DNA of 8,518 nt. It comes from JBBRQP01 sp038226175 (lineage in GTDB: Bacteria > Cyanobacteriota > Cyanobacteriia > Gloeobacterales > Anthocerotibacteraceae). The notes below the pieces were generated by a model. The model did not search any database, had not been told where the DNA came from, and was given only the letters and a program-made list of their open reading frames with translations. The position numbers and the translations under genes were made by a program. Below are positions 1 to 6,487 of the stretch, one piece after another. The DNA lies in NCBI GenBank assembly GCA_038226175.1, contig JBBRQP010000110.1, positions 1 to 8,518 on the forward strand, given 5' to 3'. The first letter of the stretch is position 1, and each line of letters opens with the position of its first letter.

Positions 1-129
1 GATTGAAGAAGTGGAAGAGCGATTAGAGCAACGATGTCGTAGTTTATCAAAGCAGACCGAGTTGCTCAAGAGATACTTGTTCTACCACTGGTGGCCCAGA
101 ACAAAAACCTGCTAATCAAACGGAAAGAG
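1..129 (+). mobile_element. Inner end of an insertion sequence (IS630-like), left copy
   Basis: This is the 3' terminal part of an insertion sequence whose remainder lies outside the window. The same sequence recurs inverted at 8385-8518, with 6 differences over 129 bases (positions 88, 97, 106, 111, 117 and 129). Similarity to the other copy stops at GAAAGA(G/A)TA, after which the two flanks are unrelated, so the element edge is at about 129 followed by a TA at 130-131. A TA target and a transposase stop codon only about 14 bases from the edge fit the IS630/Tc1-mariner superfamily. The family call is inference, because the catalytic DDE region is not in view. Confidence 0.65.
2..115 (+). CDS. 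Transposase, C-terminal 37 residues only (probably IS630 family)
   Basis: An open frame runs from the window edge to a TAA stop. The peptide is rich in charged residues (IEEVEERLEQRC) and ends with FYHWWPRTKTC. A short acidic helix with an RC pair, then a QTELL segment and an HWWP tail, resembles the C-terminus of IS630-type transposases as I remember them. The start and catalytic domain are missing, so this is a partial gene. The equivalent frame at the other end of the window differs only in the last residue (Tyr for Cys). The protein would act as DNA transposase for its own IS. Confidence 0.5.
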   Translation: MEEVEERLEQRCRSLSKQTELLKRYLFYHWWPRTKTC

Positions 130-412
130 TATAAGCGGTGTCTAGTATGCGAATTTCGATGTGAAGTCCGGCGGCTGTCGCCGTATTTACCAAAGCATCA
201 AGGCTGAATAAATTGACCTTGCCGCGTAACAGATCAGACACGCGGGGCTGGGTCACGCCAAACAGCTTAGCCGCCTGCACCTGACTCATTTCGGTACGGA
301 TGAGGTATTTTTTAAATTCCATCATCAAGACCGAACGCAGTTTCATATTTTCTGCTGCTTCTGGAGTGTCCTCAATGGCATCCCAGATACTCTCAAATTT
401 TTGGTTGCTCAT
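116..412 (-). CDS. HigA-like antitoxin, XRE/Cro helix-turn-helix; C-terminus supplied by the IS
   Basis: A 98-residue DNA-binding protein of the XRE type that pairs with Gp49/RelE-like HigB toxins. The helix-turn-helix lies at residues 43-65 (SQVQAAKLFGVTQPRVSDLL then RGK), the usual signature of this antitoxin group. Such proteins neutralise the toxin and repress their own operon. The start is the ATG at 412: an AAGGAG lies 8-9 bases upstream, and the ancestral toxin stop would overlap this ATG (ATGA). A longer in-frame reading upstream is toxin-gene remnant. The last four residues (TLSV) and the stop are read from the end of the inserted IS, so the original C-terminus has been replaced. The helix-turn-helix is intact, so binding may survive. 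The toxin partner is broken. Confidence 0.8.
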   Translation of the reverse strand: MSNQKFESIWDAIEDTPEAAENMKLRSVLMMEFKKYLIRTEMSQVQAAKLFGVTQPRVSDLLRGKVNLFSLDALVNTATAAGLHIEIRILDTAYTLSV

Positions 413-746
413 TGGTTTATCTCCTTCAACAAGTCGCGGTAACGGTTGGGTAACCAAGTCCCAATCTACCTTGTTGGTCTTCTGAGTCTTCTTCAGAAAA
501 CAGTGAAGCACCTAGACAGCATTGGCAAACTTGGTAATATAAAGAACCCGGAATGCCCCGGCATCGTCCCGAATCCGAATCTCACTCACACCTTGACCCA
601 CAGCTCATGGGTTTCCAGTTGTCCGGTTCTTGACCATTCTGCACCAAGTAGAGCTGATGACCTGCCTCCCGCTTGAGCGCAAGTGGACAGTTGCGAAGGT
701 CATCAAGGGAACTGCCTCGGAACTCGACGGGCTGGTAACCAACCAT
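409..746 (-). pseudogene. HigB-like (Gp49/RelE-type) toxin, inactivated by two frameshifts and a stop
   Basis: Translating piecewise recovers a recognisable HigB/Gp49-family toxin, an mRNA-cleaving RelE-fold protein. The N-terminal part begins at the ATG at 746 and contains VEFRGSSLDDLRN, LKREAGHQLY and NWKPM. A one-base insertion near 597-603 shifts the frame, after which SEIRIRDDAGAFRVLYITKF follows. An in-frame TAG at 512-514 sits where the family normally has Tyr before VLHCF. The segment VLHCFLKKTQKT continues to a second one-base shift near 443-446. Past that shift the third segment reads RYRDLLKEINQ and stops at a TGA overlapping the antitoxin ATG, the classic coupled arrangement. Three independent lesions make this a dead gene rather than one sequencing error. 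The family assignment is from remembered motifs. Confidence 0.8.
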
Positions 747-755
747 GTTTAAACT

Positions 756-771
756 ATACAAATTTTTGTAT
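756..771. promoter_or_regulatory. Palindrome upstream of the toxin start, candidate autoregulatory operator
   Basis: A perfect inverted repeat, ATACAAA-TT-TTTGTAT, starts 10 bases upstream of the toxin ATG on the - strand and includes a possible -10 box (TATAGT read on the - strand). Antitoxins of the HigA/XRE type usually repress their operon from palindromes overlapping the promoter. Position and symmetry fit that role. The binding itself is inference. Confidence 0.45.
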
Positions 772-928
772 GTATTAGTAGGCTAAAGTGGGGGTCACTT
801 CAGAATTCGGAAATTAAAGTGCGGTAAGAATTTTCTGAGGATTTTGGCGTGTTGACAAGATAATGTTTGCCTCCGAGCGTCACCTAACTCATGGAATCAA
901 AAATCCCCGTGCGTTCACGCCAGGGAGT

Positions 929-940
929 GTCAAATTTGAC
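929..940. repeat. Perfect 12-bp palindrome GTCAAATTTGAC
   Basis: The twelve bases read the same on both strands with no spacer. It lies about 410 bases before the nearest downstream gene, so an operator role for that gene is not obvious. It could be a protein-binding site or chance. Confidence 0.35.
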
Positions 941-1128
941 CCTTTACTATTGCAGGTCGTTACAGCTACTAGGGGTATGAGGGCAGTGGAACGGAAAACC
1001 GCTGTAATGAGGTTCATTAGAGTAGTCATACAGGGGTTGACGCACATGACCCTGCTAAGCGGCTATCTAACCACAGTCGCTTAATTTAACTTTTCTGCGA
1101 TCACCTCTTTTTAGACAATCTTAATAGA

Positions 1129-1141
1129 TTGAATTATTCAA
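1129..1141. repeat. 13-bp palindrome TTGAATTATTCAA
   Basis: The arms TTGAAT and ATTCAA flank a single central T. The half-site TTGAAT recurs alone near 1192. It is 210-220 bases upstream of the HAD-like gene and could be a regulator site in its leader. There is no direct support. Confidence 0.25.
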
Positions 1142-1295
1142 AAACCCCTGAGTGTCATTCAGCAACATCCGAGATTTTCTGATTTTGCTAATTGAATACA
1201 GTACACTCTCGAAAAGCTTTGTACTTTCACTCTCAACTACCGCTTGTTTGTATGCTGGTGTAATTCAGAAGTAAGTATCAGCCAGAGATAAAAGG

Positions 1296-1324
1296 TTCAT
1301 TGCGCACCTCAGATAATATATAAT
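1296..1324 (+). promoter_or_regulatory. Candidate sigma-70 promoter for the HAD/TauD (and mys) transcription unit
   Basis: A perfect TATAAT (1319-1324) stands 30 bases before the chosen HAD-like start. The hexamer 17 bases upstream (TTCATT) matches the -35 consensus at only 3 of 6 positions, which suggests a weak or activator-dependent promoter. No clear NtcA site or other known operator was found next to it. Confidence 0.35.
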
Positions 1325-1354
1325 TTTGATTTATCTAACTAAGAGAGAATGAAA

Positions 1355-2026
1355 ATGTCAGCTATCTTTTTTGGATCCATCGGCACTATCGCTGATACAT
1401 CTGAGCTTCAGAGAGAGGCGTTTAACAAAGCCTTCGTGCTTCACAATCTCGACTGGAATTGGTCAAGAGACGAGTATATGACCCTTCTAGAAAAAAGTGG
1501 CGGTTGGCAGCGTATTGATGACTACGCGAAAGCGATGGGGAGATCAGTTGACGCAAAAGCTATCCACCGTTCAAAATCTGAAATCTTTCAAGAGGATTTG
1601 CTTAGAGATAGCTTAGAGCCTCGCTCTGGGGTAGTTGAAGTGATACAGCAGGCAAAACAAAAAGGGCTTAAGCTGGCATGGGTAACCACCACATCTAAAC
1701 AAAATGTTGATTCCATTATTGGGGCTTTGCACGGAAATCTCGATGTTAGTGTTTTTGACTTAGTGGTTAGCGGATCTGACGTAAAAAACTCTAAGCCTGC
1801 CCAAGATGCCTATGATTTTGCTTTGACAAAGTTATCACAAAGGCCGAATGATTGTATCGCTATTGAAAATAATCTTGATGGGCTAAAAGCCGCACAGGCA
1901 GCCGGATTAAGCTGTGTTGCTTTTCCAGACGCGAATACAGTACATCATAATTTCGAGAGTGCTAGTCTTCTCGTAAATCATTTGGATTTTGAACAGTTAC
2001 AAGAGGTTCTCCAAAATCATTCATAG
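1355..2026 (+). CDS. HAD-superfamily protein (CbbY/beta-phosphoglucomutase-like) lacking the catalytic aspartates
   Basis: A 223-residue protein with the layout of a HAD subfamily IA enzyme: N-terminal loop, helical cap at about 15-85, then the Rossmann-like core. Motif I, normally FDxDGT, reads FGSIGT (residues 6-11), so both the nucleophile and the acid/base Asp are replaced (G7, I9). Motif II (WVTTTS), motif III (Lys in NSKPAQDAYDFA) and the motif IV frame (IENNLDGLKAAQAAG) are present, but motif IV has Asn where Asp is usual. Hydrolysis or mutase chemistry by the normal mechanism is therefore unlikely. I have an unverified recollection of FGSIGT in related cyanobacterial proteins, which would point to a conserved non-classical role rather than decay. 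The ATG at 1355 is preferred over the one at 1349 because AGAGAGA is then spaced normally. The gene ends 9 bp before the dioxygenase gene, whose ribosome binding site overlaps this stop, so the two are co-transcribed. Confidence 0.8.
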   Translation: MSAIFFGSIGTIADTSELQREAFNKAFVLHNLDWNWSRDEYMTLLEKSGGWQRIDDYAKAMGRSVDAKAIHRSKSEIFQEDLLRDSLEPRSGVVEVIQQAKQKGLKLAWVTTTSKQNVDSIIGALHGNLDVSVFDLVVSGSDVKNSKPAQDAYDFALTKLSQRPNDCIAIENNLDGLKAAQAAGLSCVAFPDANTVHHNFESASLLVNHLDFEQLQEVLQNHS

Positions 2027-2035
2027 GAGTCAAGT

Positions 2036-2890
2036 ATGGCTTTCACGCTTCAGAACCTTACGCCGTTTGGCGTTGAGATAACAGGAATTAATATGAGCGA
2101 GGCGGGGGAGAAGACTATTCTGCGCCTCAAAGATTTACTAGCCCATCATGGCGTTGTGATCATACGTCACCAATCTCTGGATGATACTAAATTTGTAGGC
2201 TTTCTTAAGTGTTTAGGATCGCTCATGTTTACGGCAGGTGAAACGCCTGTTCCGCATCAGCCTTTGTTAAACCTTGTGACGAATGTAGGGCGGGATCGAC
2301 CGCCTAGAAGCGTTTTTCACACTGACACGAGTTATGTAGCTCAGCCTCCTGCTTACACAGCACTAAAGTCTATTTCACTACCTGAATTTGGGGGTGACAC
2401 TTTATTTTCTAATCAATACGGTGCCTTTGAAACTTTGCCTACGCAACTAAAAGAGAAATTATCAAATGCCACTGTGCTTCATGTCGCTTCTAGCGTGAAA
2501 ATAGACAACACGCACGAAAGTCAGGCTTGGCATCCTTTATTTCAGCGACATCCAGTTTCAGGCAAGATTGCACTTTTTTTGTCAACACCAGAGCGGTGTC
2601 AGCTTATTCAAGGATTTAATTTAGAAGAAAGTCAGCGGGTAATTTGCGCGCTCTATGAGCATTCGATTCGTTCTGATAGACTTTATCGACATTGCTGGCA
2701 AAAAGGCGATGTTGTGATTTGGGATAATCGCTGTACGATGCACCGCGCTGATCATTCTAAGGTGATCGGGGAACGTGTGCTATATCGTGGTCTTATCGCT
2801 AGTGTAGCTGAGCCTGATCATCTTAGTAGCTTGGAGTCTGAAGACGAACAGTTAAGCATTTCGCATCTGAAAATTCTCGCAAGAAGCTAG
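2036..2890 (+). CDS. TauD/TfdA-family Fe(II)/2-oxoglutarate-dependent dioxygenase, candidate MAA tailoring enzyme
   Basis: A 284-residue enzyme of the TauD/TfdA family, which couples 2-oxoglutarate decarboxylation to oxidation of a small substrate. The iron triad is intact: H95 and D97 (FHTDTSY) and H236 (NRCTMHRADH). R247 and R251 lie 11 and 15 residues after the distal His, as in E. coli TauD, and T122 in GGDT matches the TauD Thr that contacts 2-oxoglutarate. Residues I recall as taurine-contacting differ (R91 where TauD has Asn), so taurine is probably not the substrate. An AGGAGT six bases before the ATG overlaps the HAD stop. The mys genes begin 119 bp downstream on the same strand with no terminator between. 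The oxygenase reported for palythine-type MAAs (MysH) is, as I recall, in the phytanoyl-CoA dioxygenase family, so this would be a different branch. Its substrate is unknown, and an MAA or its precursor is a guess from context. Confidence 0.88.
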   Translation: MAFTLQNLTPFGVEITGINMSEAGEKTILRLKDLLAHHGVVIIRHQSLDDTKFVGFLKCLGSLMFTAGETPVPHQPLLNLVTNVGRDRPPRSVFHTDTSYVAQPPAYTALKSISLPEFGGDTLFSNQYGAFETLPTQLKEKLSNATVLHVASSVKIDNTHESQAWHPLFQRHPVSGKIALFLSTPERCQLIQGFNLEESQRVICALYEHSIRSDRLYRHCWQKGDVVIWDNRCTMHRADHSKVIGERVLYRGLIASVAEPDHLSSLESEDEQLSISHLKILARS

Positions 2891-3009
2891 GTAAATGGAG
2901 AAGTTCATGTAAATTTTGCAAGATCAGCAGGATTATTGCTACTCCAGATATACCCAATTAAATGAGAAAGTTGTTAAGCTATGTAACGTCAGGCTATTGG
3001 GAAAGACTC

Positions 3010-4245
3010 ATGACTAACGTTCAGGCAGCTTTTAGAGCTACAGAAACAGCTTTTCATGTGGAGGGATACGAGAAGATTGACTTCAGTTTGCTTTATGTAG
3101 AGGGAGCCTTCGCAATCGAGAATTCTGAAGTTGCTGACAATTATCACCCTTTTGGGCGCTGCTTGATGGTCATTGATGCCACGGTTTATGGTTTGTATGG
3201 TGAGCAGATTCAGGCTTACTTTAAGTATCACCAAATCGATCTAAAGATTTTTCCAGTTACGATCAAAGAGACAGACAAAACACTACGAACTTTTGAGCAA
3301 ATTATTGATGCATTTGCTGATTTTGGGCTTGTGCGCAAGGAGCCTGTACTGGTAGTGGGTGGCGGTTTGACAACGGACGTTGCTGGTTTTGCCTGTGCCA
3401 CTTACCGTCGTCGCACCAACTACATCCGCATACCGACTACGCTGATTGGATTGATCGATGCTAGTGTGGCAATTAAAGTTGCAGTGAATCACGGTAAGCT
3501 GAAAAATCGCTTGGGTGCTTATCATGCCTCACAGCAGGTAATTTTAGACTTCTCTTTTTTGAAGACGCTGCCCATTGAGCAAGTACGCAATGGCATGGCA
3601 GAGCTTATCAAAATTGCTGTGGTTGCTAATGGCGAAATCTTTAGTTTGCTAGAAAAGCATGGTGAGGCATTACTCAAGACTCGATTTGGTCATTTGAATG
3701 GGACACCTGAATTGCGGCAAGTGGCGCATAGGTTAACTTATGACGCTATCAAGACCATGCTGAGCTTAGAGGTGCCTAACCTCCATGAGTTAGACCTTGA
3801 TCGGGTCATCGCCTACGGTCATACTTGGAGTCCTACCTTAGAACTGACCCCGGACATGCCAATGTTTCATGGTCACAGTGTCAATATTGATATGGCATTT
3901 TCAGCCACAATCGCTCAGCAACGGGGTTACATTTCTATTGCTGATCGTGACCGTATCTTAACTCTAATGAGTCGCATCGGATTAGCCCTCGATAGCCCTT
4001 ATCTGACCTCTGAACTGTTGTGGAAAGCAACAGAGTCGATCAGCAGAACACGAGATGGCTTAGTTCGCGCAGCCGTGCCGATGCCCATTGGCAGTTGCCA
4101 TTTTATGAATGATCTAACCCGCTTGGATTTGGATCGATACCTCACGACGCACAAAGAAATTTGCCGTCGTTATCCACGAGCAGGTGACGGACAAGACATG
4201 TATCTTTCCAGTAATGCCCCGCTTGCTGGTGGAGTACAAGTATGA
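3010..4245 (+). CDS. mysA: MysA, desmethyl-4-deoxygadusol synthase (sugar phosphate cyclase)
   Basis: A cytosolic NAD-dependent enzyme of the dehydroquinate-synthase-like sugar phosphate cyclases. It converts sedoheptulose 7-phosphate to desmethyl-4-deoxygadusol, the first committed step to mycosporine-like amino acids. It is 411 residues long, the usual family length, and closely resembles remembered Anabaena/Nostoc MysA. The NAD-binding stretch VLVVGGGLTTDVAGFACATY has its Gly triplet at 117-119. Expected metal ligands are E198 (AELIKIAV), H271 (GHTWSPTLE) and H287 (MFHGH). The start at 3010 gives MTNVQAAF, which lines up with the family N-terminus, and has GGGAAAG just upstream. The ATG at 2962 lacks a ribosome binding site and would add 16 unrelated residues. 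The stop overlaps the mysB start (ATGA), indicating translational coupling. Confidence 0.96.
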   Translation: MTNVQAAFRATETAFHVEGYEKIDFSLLYVEGAFAIENSEVADNYHPFGRCLMVIDATVYGLYGEQIQAYFKYHQIDLKIFPVTIKETDKTLRTFEQIIDAFADFGLVRKEPVLVVGGGLTTDVAGFACATYRRRTNYIRIPTTLIGLIDASVAIKVAVNHGKLKNRLGAYHASQQVILDFSFLKTLPIEQVRNGMAELIKIAVVANGEIFSLLEKHGEALLKTRFGHLNGTPELRQVAHRLTYDAIKTMLSLEVPNLHELDLDRVIAYGHTWSPTLELTPDMPMFHGHSVNIDMAFSATIAQQRGYISIADRDRILTLMSRIGLALDSPYLTSELLWKATESISRTRDGLVRAAVPMPIGSCHFMNDLTRLDLDRYLTTHKEICRRYPRAGDGQDMYLSSNAPLAGGVQV

Positions 4246-5048
4246 CCAGGCCCGTGACACCCGTAGGAATTTTAGCGGCAAAGCTAGAGTTACTTACTAG
4301 GCAGATAGATGCTTTAGATGATGTGAATATTGAAGTCAAATCTGAACTCCATCGAGCTTGGGAATTGGCCAGAGGATTAGATCCCTACATCAGCATCTGC
4401 ACAACACCAGAATCAGCAGCTCTAGCAGCTCTCGCGCAACGCACCCAAACGGAAGACTGGCAACAACGCTCAGCCGCTGGTGAGACAGTGCAGCCATTAG
4501 AGCCGGAGATGCTATCAGGACATGTGGAAGGTCAGGTTCTCAAGTTTTTTGTGCATCTGACGCAAGCGAAGCGTGTGCTAGAAATCGGCATGTTCACCGG
4601 ATACTCAGCACTGGCGATGGCTGAGGCTTTACCTCCTGACGGGTTGCTTGTAGCCTGTGAAGTTGATCCCTTCGCAGCCGCATTCGCCCAGAGATGTTTT
4701 GAGCAGTCTACCGAGGGTCACAAAATTCTCGTTAAAGTTGCGCCAGCGTTGGTTACATTGAGACATTTAGCCGATGCGGGTGAGACATTTGATTTGGTCT
4801 TCATTGATGCGGATAAAGCAGGGTATTTAGACTATCTAAATATCCTGCTGGATAGTTCTTTGTTAGCGAAGAATGGCCTGATTTGTGTCGATAATACTTT
4901 GATGCAGGGGCAGCCATACCTCAAAGGTGAAACAACAGCTAATGGGCGTGCCATCGCTGCATTTAATCAAGCAGTGGTAAACGACGCTCGCATAGAGCAA
5001 GTTTTGCTACCCCTGAGAGATGGCCTAACTTTAATCCGCCGAAGCTAA
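4242..5048 (+). CDS. mysB: MysB, SAM-dependent O-methyltransferase (4-deoxygadusol forming)
   Basis: A 268-residue class I methyltransferase related to caffeoyl-CoA O-methyltransferases. It methylates the MysA product to 4-deoxygadusol using S-adenosylmethionine. SAM-binding motif I is LEIGMFTGYS (E114 to G120). The acidic loop CEVDP follows the next strand, and the catalytic/metal region FIDADKAGY is near residue 190. The N-terminal 90 residues form the helical lid typical of this family. The ATG lies inside the mysA stop, so translation is coupled, consistent with sequential steps. The gene is followed by a strong terminator hairpin rather than running directly into mysC. Confidence 0.95.
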   Translation: MTRPVTPVGILAAKLELLTRQIDALDDVNIEVKSELHRAWELARGLDPYISICTTPESAALAALAQRTQTEDWQQRSAAGETVQPLEPEMLSGHVEGQVLKFFVHLTQAKRVLEIGMFTGYSALAMAEALPPDGLLVACEVDPFAAAFAQRCFEQSTEGHKILVKVAPALVTLRHLADAGETFDLVFIDADKAGYLDYLNILLDSSLLAKNGLICVDNTLMQGQPYLKGETTANGRAIAAFNQAVVNDARIEQVLLPLRDGLTLIRRS

Positions 5049-5054
5049 GCTCTG

Positions 5055-5091
5055 TTCCTACGCCATAGTTGTAGTGGCGTAGGAAATTTTT
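5055..5091 (+). terminator. Intrinsic terminator-like hairpin between mysB and mysC
   Basis: A perfect 11-bp stem (TTCCTACGCCA with TGGCGTAGGAA) encloses a 9-base loop and is followed by ATTTTT. This is a textbook Rho-independent terminator. It sits 6 bases after the mysB stop and about 20 bases before mysC, inside a same-strand pathway. It probably ends part of the mysAB transcripts. mysC and mysD would then depend on read-through or on a promoter inside mysB. Confidence 0.8.
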
Positions 5092-5111
5092 GACATTCCT
5101 TAGTGAGTTCT

Positions 5112-6485
5112 ATGAAATGGTTTTTGTCAATGGTTTTCAATGACCTCAACCCTAATCAGCTGCAGACTTTTGTAAAAACTGCGGCAACTTTAATTTTGCT
5201 GCTATTAGCACTACCCCTGAATCTTACTTTGACCACAATCGCCCTGATCAGAGCAGGCTTACTTAAGCCGTTGCGCCCTAGACCTACAGCGGTTAACCCT
5301 AAGACTATATTAATCAGTGGCGGCAAAATGACTAAAGCCTTACAGTTAGCCCGCTCGTTTCATCGGGCAGGACATCGCATAATATTAGTCGAGTCGCCCA
5401 AGTATTGGTTAACGGGACATCGGTTTTCTTGGCATGTTGACCAGTTTTACACAATTCCTAAGCCAAACGCGAAAGATTATATTGATGCACTTCTAGAGAT
5501 TGTGAAGAAGGAAGCTGTTGATATTTATGTCCCAGTTTGTAGTCCAGCAGCAAGCTACTATGATGCATTAGCCAAAAAAGTACTTTCACCCTACTGTGAA
5601 GTCATGCATGTTGATCTTGATCAAGTTCAGCAATTGGATAACAAGTATGAATTTTCAGCTATTGCCAAGTCTTTGAATCTCTCTGTTCCAGATGCTTACT
5701 TGATTACAGATGCACAGCAAGTGTTGGACTTTGACTTTTCTAAGCACGCCCAGAAATATATTCTCAAAAGCATTCCCTACGACTCAGTACGGCGGCTGGA
5801 CTTGACAAAGCTTCCTTGTAATAGTTCTTCGGAAACTCAGGTATTTGTTCATAGTTTACCCATTTCTAAAGACATTCCTTGGATCATGCAAGCCTTCATT
5901 CCGGGTCAAGAATACTGTACCCACAGTACCGTGCGGGCTGGTGAGCTACGCATGCATTGCTGTTGTAAATCATCGGCATTTCAGGTCAACTATGAAATGA
6001 TAGAGCACACAAAAATCGAATCATGGGTGAGAAAATTTGTAGGTGATTTAAAATTAACTGGACAAGTTTCCTTTGATTTTATTGAAACGCCAGATGGCTG
6101 TATCTATGCAATCGAGTGCAATCCCCGTACGCATTCGGCAATTACGATGTTTTACAACCACCCAGGTGTGGCAAAAGCTTATTTAGAGCGAGAGCCTCTA
6201 GCGGCTCCGATCCAACCCTTGGCCTCTAGTCGCCCTACCTATTGGCTTTACCATGAAATCTGGAGATTACTGATGCATTTAGGCTCGCCTCATCAAACTT
6301 GGCAACGACTGCAAATTATCACTCACGGAAAAGATGCCATTTTTGACTGGGACGATCCGCTGCCCTTTTTGATGGTTCATCATCTACAGATTCCTTGGCT
6401 CTTATTGCAAAATTTGTGGCAGCTCAAGGGGTGGATTCGCATAGATTTCAACATCGGTAAACTCGTCGAATTAGCTGGGGATTGA
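5112..6485 (+). CDS. mysC: MysC, ATP-grasp ligase joining glycine to 4-deoxygadusol
   Basis: A 457-residue ATP-grasp enzyme that forms mycosporine-glycine from 4-deoxygadusol, glycine and ATP. An N-terminal hydrophobic helix (about residues 23-46, with LILLLLALPLN) suggests membrane association, as in other MysC proteins. The preATP-grasp region contains ISGGKMTKALQLARSFHRAG. The nucleotide-binding part has ILKSIPYDSVRRLDLTKLPC, and the metal-binding end is ECNPRTHSAITMFYNHPG, with E335 and N337 as expected ligands. The C-terminus (IDFNIGKLVELAGD) matches remembered Anabaena MysC almost exactly, so the gene is full length. The start is uncertain: GTG at 5103, ATG at 5112 and ATG at 5130 are in frame, and the site is weak (GTGAG before 5112). 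It follows the mysB terminator and is tightly linked to mysD. Confidence 0.95.
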   Translation: MKWFLSMVFNDLNPNQLQTFVKTAATLILLLLALPLNLTLTTIALIRAGLLKPLRPRPTAVNPKTILISGGKMTKALQLARSFHRAGHRIILVESPKYWLTGHRFSWHVDQFYTIPKPNAKDYIDALLEIVKKEAVDIYVPVCSPAASYYDALAKKVLSPYCEVMHVDLDQVQQLDNKYEFSAIAKSLNLSVPDAYLITDAQQVLDFDFSKHAQKYILKSIPYDSVRRLDLTKLPCNSSSETQVFVHSLPISKDIPWIMQAFIPGQEYCTHSTVRAGELRMHCCCKSSAFQVNYEMIEHTKIESWVRKFVGDLKLTGQVSFDFIETPDGCIYAIECNPRTHSAITMFYNHPGVAKAYLEREPLAAPIQPLASSRPTYWLYHEIWRLLMHLGSPHQTWQRLQIITHGKDAIFDWDDPLPFLMVHHLQIPWLLLQNLWQLKGWIRIDFNIGKLVELAGD

Positions 6486-6487
6486 GC

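Larger units (their letters stand above)
747..1348. other. Gene-poor stretch with short palindromes
   Basis: I find no protein gene I can support in these 600 bases on either strand. A 73-codon open frame at 863-1084 has no ribosome binding site and no recognisable motif. Visible structure is limited to a perfect 12-bp palindrome GTCAAATTTGAC (929-940), a 13-bp palindrome TTGAATTATTCAA (1129-1141), weak hairpins around 990-1085, and an A/T-rich candidate promoter just before the HAD-like gene. No tRNA, rRNA or CRISPR repeat is apparent. It may be decayed sequence plus the regulatory region of the downstream genes. Confidence 0.5.

Noticed and set aside
413..511. Longer N-terminus for the antitoxin starting inside the toxin region
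   Set aside because: These codons are the toxin's own C-terminal part read across its second frameshift. A good ribosome binding site precedes the ATG at 412.
300..676. Two overlapping + strand frames opposite the toxin-antitoxin region
   Set aside because: They are antisense shadows of the antitoxin and toxin coding sequence, with no motif or ribosome binding site.
852..880. Perfect TTGACA -35-like hexamer at 852-857
   Set aside because: There is no -10-like hexamer at a suitable distance and no gene follows it.
863..1084. Open frame of 73 codons on the + strand
   Set aside because: It has no ribosome binding site, no recognisable domain and an unusual composition. I cannot separate it from chance or from decayed sequence.
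2962..3009. Upstream in-frame ATG giving mysA 16 extra residues
   Set aside because: It has no ribosome binding site, and the added residues do not fit the family N-terminus. The ATG at 3010 lines up with known MysA and has GGGAAAG ahead of it.
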